8,720 nt of DNA from Chloroflexota bacterium (GCA_009391845.1 QWJG01000018.1:1-8720), one strand, 5' to 3'. Positions 1 through 7,375 are shown, counted from the stretch's first letter. Numbers and translations are program-made. Notes: generated from the sequence alone by a model not told the origin.

Positions 1-103
1 CCCGTTTTGATCTCCACGGATGCGGCTCACCGAACGTGCTGGTACGACGACGCAGGGCAGCGCACGGAACCGGCAAGTTGATCGGGAAGGACCTGCAGCG
101 GGT
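1..103. other. Left-edge stretch without a supported gene
   Basis: These bases lie downstream of the GNAT gene's TAG stop. I see no hairpin followed by a T-run on the minus strand, so no intrinsic terminator can be called. Near the left edge the minus strand has GTG codons followed by an open frame running off the window (for example GTG at 18-16, reading V-E-I-K-T), but there is no ribosome binding site ahead of it and too little sequence to judge. The next gene probably begins at or beyond the edge. Confidence 0.4.
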
Positions 104-646
104 CTAGCTCGTGGGAGTGGTGTCCGAGCTGATCTCCATCAGAATGAACTCGTGGCCCCCGCGGTTGACCTCGCGAACGCGCTGGAAGCCCGCGTGCTCG
201 AAGCAGCGCTGAGCGCGGTAGTTCCAAGACAGCGTGTGCAGGTAGACGCGGCGTAAGTCCAATTCTTCGAAGAGGTAGTCAACCAGCGTGCGGACAGCGT
301 CCGCACCGTAGCCGCGCGACCAGAAGTCGCGGTTGCCGATGGTGATGCCCAGCTCCGCCTCGTTCTCGCGCGGATCGTAGCCGTAGTACATGACGTTGCC
401 GATGTGGGTGTCGGTGTCGATGTCCTCGATGGCGAACGTGCGGCGGTGCGACGTCGGGTAGCGCAGTTCCTCGGTCATCGTCGAGCGGAAGGTGTTGAAC
501 GAGACGCGCAGCGGACGTGCAGCGTCGTAGGCGGCCAGCTCCGGGTCGCGGCGCCACTCGAAGTCCCGCTCGGCGTCATCCACGTGCTTCACGCGGAGCC
601 GAACAAGCTCGCTCGTACGGATCACATCGGATTCGACGGCAGTCAT
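104..646 (-). CDS. GNAT-family N-acetyltransferase, RimJ/RimL type
   Basis: Probable acetyl-CoA-dependent N-acetyltransferase of 180 residues, the usual size for a single GNAT domain. The fold is recognisable throughout: an N-terminal arm with an LRVKHVDD stretch, a central strand around IGNVMYYGYD, the acetyl-CoA binding motif A with the R-x-x-G-x-G/A signature seen as RGYGADA (about residues 111-117), and the C-terminal LDLRRVYLHTLSWNYRAQRCFEHAGF block that defines the RimJ/RimL subfamily. The acceptor cannot be told from sequence: known relatives modify protein N-termini, polyamines or small molecules. Two ATGs compete. The one at 646 has AGGA 8 bases upstream, better placed than the GGA before the ATG at 655, so I chose the shorter form; the longer one adds three residues. 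It is last in the visible minus-strand series, 60 bases (51 with the upstream ATG) after the Nudix gene. No transmembrane or signal segment is seen. Confidence 0.88.
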   Translation of the reverse strand: MTAVESDVIRTSELVRLRVKHVDDAERDFEWRRDPELAAYDAARPLRVSFNTFRSTMTEELRYPTSHRRTFAIEDIDTDTHIGNVMYYGYDPRENEAELGITIGNRDFWSRGYGADAVRTLVDYLFEELDLRRVYLHTLSWNYRAQRCFEHAGFQRVREVNRGGHEFILMEISSDTTPTS

Positions 647-706
647 CGCCGACATCCTATCCGCTCATCCGAAGAGTCGCGATCTGCTTTCAGCGTTCGG
701 AGTCGA

Positions 707-1174
707 TCAGGCCTCGGCGTTGCGCGCTGCGATCAGCTCGCCGGCCCGCTCCAGGATGTGGAGCTGGTTGCGGTGGGTCAGGCGCCGCTGGGCCTCGTGG
801 ATGTCATACCAATCGACGTGATCGAACTCGTCGTCGTGTGCGTCGAAACTGCCGCCGGTCGGCTCGAGCAGAAAGTGATGGACGGTCTTGTCGACGCGAT
901 CGCCGCCGCGGCTGGTGAACGAGTAGCGCACCGTACCGAGGCGCTCGACAATCTCCGTCTCCAGGCCTGTTTCCTCGCGGACCTCGCGGAGCGCGGTCTC
1001 CTCGATGGTTTCGGCGGGTTCCGGCGTGCCTTTGGGCAGTGCCCAGAGCTGTTCGCGGCGTCGAGCGACGAGGACGATCTCCGGACCGGCATCGCCGATG
1101 CGGAACACGACGCCGCCAGCGGCGACGGCTGTCCCGACGGCGCTGCCACCCGCCGACGTGCTAGAAACCGGCAT
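707..1174 (-). CDS. Nudix hydrolase (MutT-like)
   Basis: Predicted Mg2+-dependent hydrolase of a nucleoside diphosphate linked to another moiety. The full Nudix box G-x5-E-x7-R-E-U-x-E-E-x-G-U is present without substitution at about residues 49-71 (GTPEPAE, then REVREETGL), so catalysis should be intact. The text after it, with DKTVHHFLL and a DHVDWYD block, resembles from memory the MutT4-like branch found in actinobacteria and relatives. Possible substrates are oxidised dNTPs or dinucleoside polyphosphates; sequence alone does not decide. The protein is 155 residues, a normal length for a stand-alone Nudix domain. I chose the ATG at 1174, which follows a purine-rich GAGAG; a GTG at 1180 is an alternative. 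The start overlaps the 3' end of the HEAT-repeat gene by 14 bases in another frame, which points to co-transcription and probably coupled translation. Confidence 0.93.
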   Translation of the reverse strand: MPVSSTSAGGSAVGTAVAAGGVVFRIGDAGPEIVLVARRREQLWALPKGTPEPAETIEETALREVREETGLETEIVERLGTVRYSFTSRGGDRVDKTVHHFLLEPTGGSFDAHDDEFDHVDWYDIHEAQRRLTHRNQLHILERAGELIAARNAEA

Positions 1175-2189
1175 CGTCACTCTCGCCGTCGCTGAAGTCG
1201 GGTTCTTCCGACCCGTCGTCGCGCAGCGGCACGCTCAGCAGCTGCGACTGCGCGAGCGAATCCTGCGCGGCGTCGCGAACCTCTGGCGTCAACGATTCCC
1301 GCTGCAGCCGGGTGAGGATGCGCTCCGCTTCCTCGCCACCGATCTCGCCCAGCGCCGCGATCGCCGCGAGCTGAACCTCGATCTCGCGGTCTTCGAGCAG
1401 CATGCCAAGCGGGGTGACGGCGTCGTCGACGAGGAGCGTACCGGCGGCGGTCGCCGCCGCGGCACGAATGTCGGCGTCGTCATCATCGAAGTTGAAGATG
1501 AGGATCTGGAGCCAGGTCTCGGACGCGCTGCGCCCCATCGCCTTCAGCGCCGCGACACGCATGCGGTGTGAGCCCAGCTCGTACGTCTCGCCGATCAGCT
1601 CGCCGACCGTCTCCTCCGAGGAGGCGCCGAGGGCCTCGAGGCAACGGGCGCGGACTTCGTCCTCCTCCTCTTCGTCGTGGATGCGATTGGTGAGGGAGAC
1701 GGTCAGTTCCTCAGCGTCTTCGTCGGCGAGCAGACCGAACTCCATGCTGACGACCCACTTGCCGAGGACGTCAGCGATCTCGGCGCGGACGGAGGCGGCC
1801 TCGTCGTGCTCAAGCTGGTGGCAGAGCAACCGCAGGTAGTCGGGGCGCTCCTCGATCGCGATGCCGCGCACCGCGAGGATGCGCGTCGCGACGTCGGAGT
1901 CATGGAGCGCGGAGAGGTGGACGCGGTGGAAGTCGAGGAGTGCTTCCTCGTTGGCGAGTTGGTCGAGTTTCGCGAGCAGTTCGCGACGGCGTTCAGGCTC
2001 GAACTGCGGCCAGAGCCCCATCAGGCGTGCGAGTTGTCCGTCGCCGATGTCGCTTAGCGCGCGCAGCGCGCCGTAGTTGTCACCACCGGCTTCGAGTTGA
2101 TCGAGGACGTCATCAGCCGACGGCTGCTCGGGCGCCTCGTCGTCGTCGTCCGGGGGCAGGTTGGGATCGGGATCGGTCACAATCGCCAT
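1161..2189 (-). CDS. Acidic HEAT-repeat protein (PBS-lyase HEAT-like)
   Basis: A 342-residue soluble protein built of tandem helical repeats, function unknown. About seven HEAT-like units are visible between residues 90 and 318, with the recurring pattern D/E-x-x-V/I-R-x-x-A-x-x-A-L-G (for example DADIRAAAATAAG near 238-250 and EIEVQLAAIAALGEIG near 269-284). Repeats of this kind make a curved scaffold for binding another protein; only some members are phycobilin lyases, and nothing here suggests pigment chemistry. Both ends are strongly acidic: DDDDEAPEQ near the N-terminus and a D/E/S-rich tail over the last 20 residues, probably disordered. The ATG at 2189 is chosen because GGGGAG lies 8 bases upstream; the longer open frame from a GTG at 2222 has no such site. 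It sits 62 bases after gpsA and overlaps the Nudix gene, so it may be the sixth gene of the cdaA operon. No signal peptide or membrane segment is seen. Confidence 0.85.
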   Translation of the reverse strand: MAIVTDPDPNLPPDDDDEAPEQPSADDVLDQLEAGGDNYGALRALSDIGDGQLARLMGLWPQFEPERRRELLAKLDQLANEEALLDFHRVHLSALHDSDVATRILAVRGIAIEERPDYLRLLCHQLEHDEAASVRAEIADVLGKWVVSMEFGLLADEDAEELTVSLTNRIHDEEEEDEVRARCLEALGASSEETVGELIGETYELGSHRMRVAALKAMGRSASETWLQILIFNFDDDDADIRAAAATAAGTLLVDDAVTPLGMLLEDREIEVQLAAIAALGEIGGEEAERILTRLQRESLTPEVRDAAQDSLAQSQLLSVPLRDDGSEEPDFSDGESDDAGF

Positions 2190-2197
2190 TGTACCCG

Positions 2198-2203
2198 CTC
2201 CCC
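2198..2203 (-). promoter_or_regulatory. Ribosome binding site fixing the HEAT-protein start
   Basis: The minus strand reads GGGGAG, 8 bases before the ATG at 2189. It excludes the upstream in-frame GTG at 2222 as the likely start. It is one of the better Shine-Dalgarno sites in the window, which fits independent initiation after the 62-base gap from gpsA. Confidence 0.7.
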
Positions 2204-2251
2204 TGATGTGGGCATTCGACACAGCAGCGGGGACGGACGGGGTAACGGCGG

Positions 2252-3250
2252 CTAGCGAAGCTCGGCCGTTGGCTCGCGCGAGAGCAGCGCCTCGATGGCG
2301 GCGGCAGGCGTCACGCCGCGGTGCATGATCGCATCCAGGCCCGCCGTCACCGGCATGTCGACACCGAGGCGGCTCGCGAGGCGCAGCGCCGCCGGGACCG
2401 TGTGCGCGCCCTCGGCGGTCTCGCCGATCGCCTCAAGGGCAGCCGCCAGCGAGACCCCGCTCGCCAGTAACTCGCCGAGGCGGCGGTTGCGCGAGAGCGG
2501 GCTATAAGCCGTCGCCATCAGGTCGCCGACGCCGGCAAGCCCCTGCAGGGTGAGCGGGTCAGCGCCCGCGGCAACGGCAAGACGCGTGATCTCGGCGAGC
2601 CCACGCGTGAGCACGGCGGCCTTCGCGTTATGTCCAAACTCGAAGTGGTCGACAATCCCGCCGGCGATCGCGACAACGTTCTTCAGCGCGCCGCCGAGTT
2701 CGACGCCGACCACGTCCCGGCTCGTGTAGACCCGGAACGCCCGTGAATGAAAGGCATCGCGCAGCGCGCCGGTGTCGCCAGCGGAGGCGATCACCGTGCT
2801 GCTGGGCAGCCCGGTCGCAACCTCCCGCGAGAGGTTGGGCCCGGAGAGCACGGCGATCTGGCGGCCCGGCAGCGCGTCCGCGATGAGCTGCGACATGCGC
2901 TTGCCGCTGTCGAGCGCGATGCCCTTCGTCGCGCTCAGGAGGATCGCGTCGGCCTCGACGGCATCGCCGACGGCGTCGAGGTTGGCCGGGAGCGCGCTGG
3001 AGGGAGTGACGAAGCACACGAGGTCCGCGCCGGCGACCGCGGCGGCGGCGGTGGTGGCATGAAGCGACGGCGGGAAGGCGACGCCGGGGAGCCGCGTACG
3101 GTGCTCGCGCGCGGCCTCGAGGGCGGCTGCCTCCTCGGCGGTGCGTGCGCCGAGCGCGACGGCAATGCCGTTGCGAGCGAGCTGAACGGCCAATGTGGTG
3201 CCCCAGGCGGTCGTGCCTACGACCGCTGCGCGTTGGACTCCACCTGCCAT
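2252..3250 (-). CDS. gpsA: NAD(P)+-dependent glycerol-3-phosphate dehydrogenase
   Basis: Cytosolic GpsA reduces dihydroxyacetone phosphate to sn-glycerol 3-phosphate, the backbone for phospholipids. At 332 residues it is a normal length. Visible landmarks are the Rossmann nucleotide loop GTTAWG at 12-17, SATKG with Lys109, SGPNLSREV at 136-144, ELGGALKN with the catalytic Lys190, GHNAKAA near 206-212, and GLAGVGDL followed by SRNRR at 253-257. The loop is unusual: the family norm is GAGxWG, and the second glycine is Thr here. The open frame extends 44 codons further upstream, but that part overlaps plsY in another frame and is not GpsA-like; the ATG at 3250 puts the Rossmann strand at the N-terminus as expected. 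No clear Shine-Dalgarno precedes it. plsY stops only 10 bases upstream, so translation probably depends on ribosomes finishing plsY. Its product is the PlsY substrate. Confidence 0.97.
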   Translation of the reverse strand: MAGGVQRAAVVGTTAWGTTLAVQLARNGIAVALGARTAEEAAALEAAREHRTRLPGVAFPPSLHATTAAAAVAGADLVCFVTPSSALPANLDAVGDAVEADAILLSATKGIALDSGKRMSQLIADALPGRQIAVLSGPNLSREVATGLPSSTVIASAGDTGALRDAFHSRAFRVYTSRDVVGVELGGALKNVVAIAGGIVDHFEFGHNAKAAVLTRGLAEITRLAVAAGADPLTLQGLAGVGDLMATAYSPLSRNRRLGELLASGVSLAAALEAIGETAEGAHTVPAALRLASRLGVDMPVTAGLDAIMHRGVTPAAAIEALLSREPTAELR

Positions 3251-3260
3251 CGGAAGCGGG

Positions 3261-3887
3261 TCAGGCGCCGCTAGGGTCGCGGCGCTGACCGCCCTGCCCA
3301 AGCTTCGGTTCGGTGCCCGCGAGCAGGCGCTTGATGTTGGCGAGGTGGTTGAACTCGACCGCGAGCATGGTGAGCGCGCCAAAGAGCAGGTACGGCTGCG
3401 CGGCCCGACCCACGATCACGAGTACGACGAGGACCACGAACCCGGCGAAGACACCGACGATCGACATGACGGACGCATAGCGGAAGATCGCGAGCACGAT
3501 CAGCGCAAAGAGGAGGCAGGCCAACGCCGCGAGCGGCGAGACCGCGAGGAAGGCGCCGAACGCCGTCGCAACGCCACGGCCTCCGCGGAATCCCGCGAAC
3601 ACCGGAAACGTGTGCCCAATGACGGCGGCGACGCCGCCGAGTGCGGCAGCCATTGGCTCATCGAAGACGAAGCGCCCGAGCAGCACAGGCACGCTGCCCT
3701 TCGCGACGTCCACGAAGACGACCAGCAGTGCCCAGCGAATGCCGAGTGTTCGCAGCGAGTTGGTGAACCCGGTCTTCCCGGAACCGTAGTCGCGCAGATC
3801 GCGCACGCCGGCGAGGCGTCCGACCAGCACCCCGGTGGGAATCGATCCAAGCAGGTAGCCGATCACGGCCGTCGCGATGATGGTCAA
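3261..3887 (-). CDS. plsY: Acyl-phosphate:glycerol-3-phosphate acyltransferase
   Basis: PlsY transfers an acyl group from acyl-phosphate to the sn-1 position of glycerol 3-phosphate, giving lysophosphatidate at the cytoplasmic membrane. The 208-residue protein is highly hydrophobic, with segments near 2-22, 52-70, 80-98, 112-134 and 140-172. The three family motifs are present: GSGKTGFTN at 35-43, GHTFPVF plus FRGGRGVAT at 91-108, and NIKRLLAGTEPKLG at 184-197. In motif 1 the usual Asn after GSG is Lys. I place the start at TTG (3887-3885): it overlaps the der stop as TTGA and has GGAGG exactly 7 bases upstream, and it leaves a normal-length first membrane segment. The frame stays open upstream to 4430, but that part is antisense-free shadow of der, Arg- and Pro-rich, and not PlsY-like. 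PlsY normally works with PlsX, which is not in this window. gpsA follows at once. Confidence 0.95.
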   Translation of the reverse strand: MTIIATAVIGYLLGSIPTGVLVGRLAGVRDLRDYGSGKTGFTNSLRTLGIRWALLVVFVDVAKGSVPVLLGRFVFDEPMAAALGGVAAVIGHTFPVFAGFRGGRGVATAFGAFLAVSPLAALACLLFALIVLAIFRYASVMSIVGVFAGFVVLVVLVIVGRAAQPYLLFGALTMLAVEFNHLANIKRLLAGTEPKLGQGGQRRDPSGA

Positions 3888-5251
3888 CCCGATGCCTCCG
3901 CTCGATCCTCGGACCGTTTCCGGAAGACGATCCGGATTCCCGTTCCCTCGAAGTCGAAGGCGGAGCGGATCTGGTTCTCGAGATAGCGTCGGTAGGAGAA
4001 GTGGACGAGCGCGGGATCGTTCACGAAGAGTACGAACGTCGGCGGCGAGATCTCCGCCTGGGTCGCGTAAAGCACCTTGAGCCGGCGGTGCCGGATCGTG
4101 GGCGGTCCGTGCGCCGTCATCGCCCGCTGGATGGCGCGGTTGAGTTCGGAGGTCTGGACACGTCGTTCGCGCACGCTGGCGACGTGCACGGTCAGTTCCA
4201 GGAGATCGCGGATGCCCTCGCCACTCAGCGCGGAGGTGAAGATCACCGGCGCCCACGGCACGAAGCGGTAGCGCTGATCGATCTGGCGGGCGACGTCCGG
4301 GCGAGCGGCGCGATCCTCGGCGAGATCCCACTTGTTGACGACGATGATCAGCCCACGCGCCTCGTTCTGGACGTACCCCGCAATGTGGGTGTCCTGAGCC
4401 GTCAGCAACTCGGTCTGATCGATCACGCAAATAACAACGTCAGCACGGTCGATTGCCCGTTCGGCGCGTTGCACGGAGTGCCGCTCGACGCCGCGCTCGA
4501 TGCGACCGCGCCGACGGATTCCGGCGGTATCGACGAGCAGAAGATCGTGGCCTTCGAACGCGAACTCCGTATCGATCGAGTCACGCGTCGTGCCGGGAAT
4601 CGAGGACACGATCGTGCGCTGCTCGCCGAGGATGGCGTTGACCAGCGACGACTTGCCGACGTTGGGACGTCCGACGATCGCGACGCGGATTTTGCCTCTC
4701 GGCTCTTCGTCCTCGACAGGTACGCCACCCACGACCTCAAGCACGTCATCGAGGAGGTCGGCGACGCCGTTTCCGTGGATCGCGGAGACGGGATGCGGCT
4801 TGCCAAAGCCGAAGCGATAGAACTCATCAAGCCGATCGGAGGCGCGCCCGACATCGGACTTGTTGGCGACGACGAGCACGGGCTGAGCGGCGCGGCGGAG
4901 CAGCTTCGCGATCTCATGATCGGGTTCGGTCGGGCCGTCGACGCCGTCGACGATGAAGAGCACCGCGTCCGCCTCGGTGATCGCACGCTCGACGGCTTCG
5001 CGGACCAGCGGCCCCAACTCCTCGGGCTCATCGCCGAGCAGGCCGGCGGTATCGACGACACGGAGCCGGCGCCCGCGCCATTCGAGGTCGCCGTAGTTGC
5101 GATCGCGGGTGGTACCGGGAAGATCCTCGACGAGGGCGGCGCGGGTGCGGGTCAGGCGATTGAAGAGGGCGGATTTGCCCACGTTCGGTCGACCCACGAC
5201 TGCGATGAGCGGGACATGCGGTTGCGGTGCAGCAGCGCGAGTCTCGTTCAT
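3884..5251 (-). CDS. der: Ribosome biogenesis GTPase Der (EngA)
   Basis: Der is an essential GTPase with two tandem G domains that acts in maturation of the 50S ribosomal subunit. All motifs are visible twice. Domain 1: GRPNVGKS at 20-27, PGTTRD at 45-50, DTAG at 67-70, NKSD at 130-133. Domain 2: GRPNVGKS at 194-201, PGTTRD at 219-224, DTAG at 241-244, NKWD at 306-309. The C-terminal KH-like domain follows (about 355-440, with PPTIRHRRLKVLYATQ and the F-x-N-P/D-P element as FVNDPALVH). At 455 residues it is within the family range. The ATG at 5251 overlaps the cdaR stop as ATGA, and no Shine-Dalgarno is seen ahead of it, so initiation probably relies on ribosomes terminating on cdaR. Finding der inside a c-di-AMP and phospholipid operon is notable, though der next to plsY and gpsA is a familiar arrangement in several bacteria. 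Confidence 0.98.
   Translation of the reverse strand: MNETRAAAPQPHVPLIAVVGRPNVGKSALFNRLTRTRAALVEDLPGTTRDRNYGDLEWRGRRLRVVDTAGLLGDEPEELGPLVREAVERAITEADAVLFIVDGVDGPTEPDHEIAKLLRRAAQPVLVVANKSDVGRASDRLDEFYRFGFGKPHPVSAIHGNGVADLLDDVLEVVGGVPVEDEEPRGKIRVAIVGRPNVGKSSLVNAILGEQRTIVSSIPGTTRDSIDTEFAFEGHDLLLVDTAGIRRRGRIERGVERHSVQRAERAIDRADVVICVIDQTELLTAQDTHIAGYVQNEARGLIIVVNKWDLAEDRAARPDVARQIDQRYRFVPWAPVIFTSALSGEGIRDLLELTVHVASVRERRVQTSELNRAIQRAMTAHGPPTIRHRRLKVLYATQAEISPPTFVLFVNDPALVHFSYRRYLENQIRSAFDFEGTGIRIVFRKRSEDRAEASG
3895..3899 (-). promoter_or_regulatory. Ribosome binding site for plsY inside the end of der
   Basis: The minus strand reads GGAGG, 7 bases before the TTG at 3887. It lies within the last codons of der. 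It supports the non-ATG start and shows that plsY has its own strong ribosome entry despite overlapping der by 4 bases. Confidence 0.75.
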
Positions 5252-6528
5252 CCGGCGGCCAGCGTAACCGAGACTGTTTCTGGTTGCAGCGAAGTGACGA
5301 TGACACCCTCCGGCGTCGTGGTGGTGGCGGGAACCTCGTGCGTTCCAACGCCCAATCCGGTCAGATCCAGGGTCACTTGCAGATCCTCGGTGGTCAGTTC
5401 GTTCAGCAACGGCAACGGGCCGTTCAGTATGAGCTCGACGGTCGGTTCGGAGAGGGTTGCGGTCAGCCCAGAGCCGACGCCGACGAGAGTCGGAACAATC
5501 GCGAAGCTAAAGTCGCCATCGATCGGTGCGATCTGCACGACGACGGTGACGACACGGCGTTCGGTGACGCTCAGACCGGGCGGGAGCTCAACCGTGATCG
5601 CGCGCGTGACGTCGGTGCGCTCGCCGGTGACGTCGACTTCACCGAGATCGATTGAGTCCACCTGTTGCAACGTCTCCAGTGTTCCCTCGACCGTGATCGT
5701 GGCCGGGGAGATCACGAGGTTGGCGATCCGGAAGCCCGGCGCCGGGGCCCCTTTCACCTCGATCCGGAATGGCAGGGTGCGCACCAGGGTGCTCTGCCGG
5801 ATCTCGACGCCGACACGCGCCGTGCTCGGTTCCAGGGTGACACCGCGGATCTCACCGCCTCCGGCGCCGCGCGGCACGATCGTGACCGTCTGCTCGATTC
5901 CGAGGTTCAACCCGGTGACGTTGATATCGGCGACGGCGTCGCTGACGCGACTGACCAACGATGCGGGGCCAGTCACGATCACAGAGCGCTGATTTACCGT
6001 GGTCTCACCCTGTTCGTAGCCGAGCGGCAAGGGCCCGACGGCGCGTACACGCACGGGGACCTCCACCGAGGTGAGATCTTCCAGGTTCACGGTTACGCGC
6101 TCAGGAATGATCTCGACGACACGCACGCCGCGGATGCCCTCGATGTCGATCTGCACCTGGACCTGCTGCTCCCGCCCGGTCAAACCGTTGAGGTCGACAA
6201 AGGCAGTAAAGGCTCCGAGGCCGGCGGCGATATCGTCCCAGCGCTCCTGTGGGGCGGCGAGCACGATCTGCACGCTCGGGAGCTGATTCGCAACGGCAAG
6301 ACCGGTCTCGACGTTCACGCTCTGGACAAGGATCGGCGCCGTGAGTTCATCGACCAGCGTCGGGTTCTGTTCCTCGGTCACGAAGATCCAGAGGCTGACC
6401 CCGAGGAGGCCCGAGAGCATCAGCAGGCTGGGGGTATTGCGAATCGTGCGGACCGAGCGTTGCCAGGCGTCAACGGTCAGCTCCCAGGCGTCGCGAAAAC
6501 GGTTCTCGGTGCCGTTGATTTGGCTCAC
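5248..6528 (-). CDS. cdaR: YbbR-domain protein, CdaA regulator CdaR
   Basis: Predicted membrane-anchored regulator of the diadenylate cyclase CdaA. The 426-residue protein has a short cytoplasmic N-terminus, one transmembrane helix at about 34-50 (LLMLSGLLGVSLWIFV), then an extracytoplasmic part of about four YbbR repeats (roughly 62-148, 155-242, 248-333 and 340-423). Each repeat is beta-rich and ends in a similar strand, such as ERVTVNLE, ARVGVEI, VVTVVVQI or ETVSVTLA. Studied firmicute CdaR proteins have three or four such repeats and bind CdaA in the membrane to modulate its activity. The start is GTG, overlapping the cdaA stop as GTGA, with GGAGG 6 bases upstream. The gene order cdaA-cdaR is the standard one and is the strongest support for the name, because YbbR sequences are poorly conserved. 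The expected next gene, glmM, is replaced by der. Confidence 0.92.
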   Translation of the reverse strand: MSQINGTENRFRDAWELTVDAWQRSVRTIRNTPSLLMLSGLLGVSLWIFVTEEQNPTLVDELTAPILVQSVNVETGLAVANQLPSVQIVLAAPQERWDDIAAGLGAFTAFVDLNGLTGREQQVQVQIDIEGIRGVRVVEIIPERVTVNLEDLTSVEVPVRVRAVGPLPLGYEQGETTVNQRSVIVTGPASLVSRVSDAVADINVTGLNLGIEQTVTIVPRGAGGGEIRGVTLEPSTARVGVEIRQSTLVRTLPFRIEVKGAPAPGFRIANLVISPATITVEGTLETLQQVDSIDLGEVDVTGERTDVTRAITVELPPGLSVTERRVVTVVVQIAPIDGDFSFAIVPTLVGVGSGLTATLSEPTVELILNGPLPLLNELTTEDLQVTLDLTGLGVGTHEVPATTTTPEGVIVTSLQPETVSVTLAAG

Positions 6529-7358
6529 CGGCGGCCTCCGCTATCAGTCGCTGCCGGCACGGCGACGGTGCCGTCGTCCGACGGCAACTCGAACTCGAGG
6601 CCGAAGAGGCGGTGGAGCTGGCGATTGAGCCGCACTTCGTCCATGTCGGGAGCCATGCGCCCGTTCGAGGCGAGCGAGGTGGTGCCGCGCTCCTCGGAGA
6701 CGACGACCACGACGGCGTCGGTGCGCTCCGCCATGCCGACGGCGGCGCGGTGGCGCATGCCGTAGTCGGCGGGGAGATCGGCCTCGGAGAGTGGCAGGGT
6801 GCAGCCGGCGGCGATGATCCGATCGTCGCGAACGACGACGGCGCCGTCATGGAGTGGCGAGTTGTGGTGGAAGATCGTCGCGAGGAGCTCGACACTGAGG
6901 GTCGCGTTCGTCGGAATCCCGGTGTCGATGACGTCCTGCAGCCCGGTCTCTCGCTCGAGGATGATCAACGCCCCGGTGTGCGAACGCGCGAGGCGGGTGG
7001 CGGCACGCACGACGATATCGATCGCGTCGCGATGCTCCTTCCGACCGAGCACGGAGCGCAGCCCGGTACGCCCGAGACGTTCGAGCGCGCGCCGGATCTC
7101 CGGCTGGAAGATGACGAGCACGGCGATCACAAGACCGGTCAGCGAGTTGCGGAGAATCCAGTTCAGCATCCGCAGATCAAAGACACGGCTGAGGACGAAG
7201 GCGCCAAGCAGCAGCACCGCCGCGCCTCGGAGCACCGTCATTGCGGTGGTGCCCTGGATCAGGAGCAGCAGCCAGTAGATCGCCAGGGAGACGATGACGA
7301 TATCGATCACCGCGGCGACGTCGAGTCGCGCGATCACATCGCTCATGCCATCAGGCAT
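6525..7358 (-). CDS. cdaA: Membrane diadenylate cyclase CdaA (DacA)
   Basis: CdaA condenses two ATP into cyclic di-AMP, which controls potassium and osmolyte uptake and cell-wall homeostasis in bacteria that have it. The 277-residue protein has three N-terminal membrane helices (about 17-34, 40-58 and 66-84) followed by a DAC domain from about 100. The catalytic signatures are intact: DGA at 171-173 (in NSPLHDGAVVV) and RHR at 202-204 (in GMRHRAA), with SEERGTTSLASNGRM after them. This architecture and length match CdaA rather than DisA or CdaS. The ATG at 7358 has GGAG 10 bases upstream; an in-frame ATG at 7346 lacks a site. It heads a chain of overlapping genes (cdaR, der, plsY), and is preceded by a 78-base gap from argF containing two hairpins, so its expression may be set separately from argF. 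Confidence 0.97.
   Translation of the reverse strand: MPDGMSDVIARLDVAAVIDIVIVSLAIYWLLLLIQGTTAMTVLRGAAVLLLGAFVLSRVFDLRMLNWILRNSLTGLVIAVLVIFQPEIRRALERLGRTGLRSVLGRKEHRDAIDIVVRAATRLARSHTGALIILERETGLQDVIDTGIPTNATLSVELLATIFHHNSPLHDGAVVVRDDRIIAAGCTLPLSEADLPADYGMRHRAAVGMAERTDAVVVVVSEERGTTSLASNGRMAPDMDEVRLNRQLHRLFGLEFELPSDDGTVAVPAATDSGGRR
6535..6539 (-). promoter_or_regulatory. Ribosome binding site for cdaR inside the end of cdaA
   Basis: The minus strand reads GGAGG, 6 bases before the GTG at 6528, within the last codons of cdaA (the Gly-Gly before Arg-Arg-stop). It supports the GTG start and the GTGA overlap. Confidence 0.75.
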
Positions 7359-7375
7359 CTGGGGGTCGCTCCGTT

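Noticed and set aside
404..1195. A 263-codon plus-strand open frame
   Set aside because: Antisense to the GNAT and Nudix genes, both of which carry intact family motifs.
3251..3382. N-terminal extension of gpsA by 44 residues
   Set aside because: Ser/Arg-rich, overlaps plsY, and would put the Rossmann strand far from the N-terminus.
3888..4430. N-terminal extension of plsY by about 180 residues
   Set aside because: The extra part overlaps der in another frame, is Arg/Pro-rich and unlike any PlsY; the TTG with GGAGG gives a normal-length protein.
4001..5992. A 663-codon plus-strand open frame
   Set aside because: It lies antisense to der and cdaR, which have full conserved motifs. Long antisense frames are expected opposite GC-rich genes, and its translation shows no recognisable domain.
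5665..6765. A 366-codon plus-strand open frame
   Set aside because: Antisense to cdaR and the end of cdaA; low-complexity R/G/D/H-rich translation with no domain.
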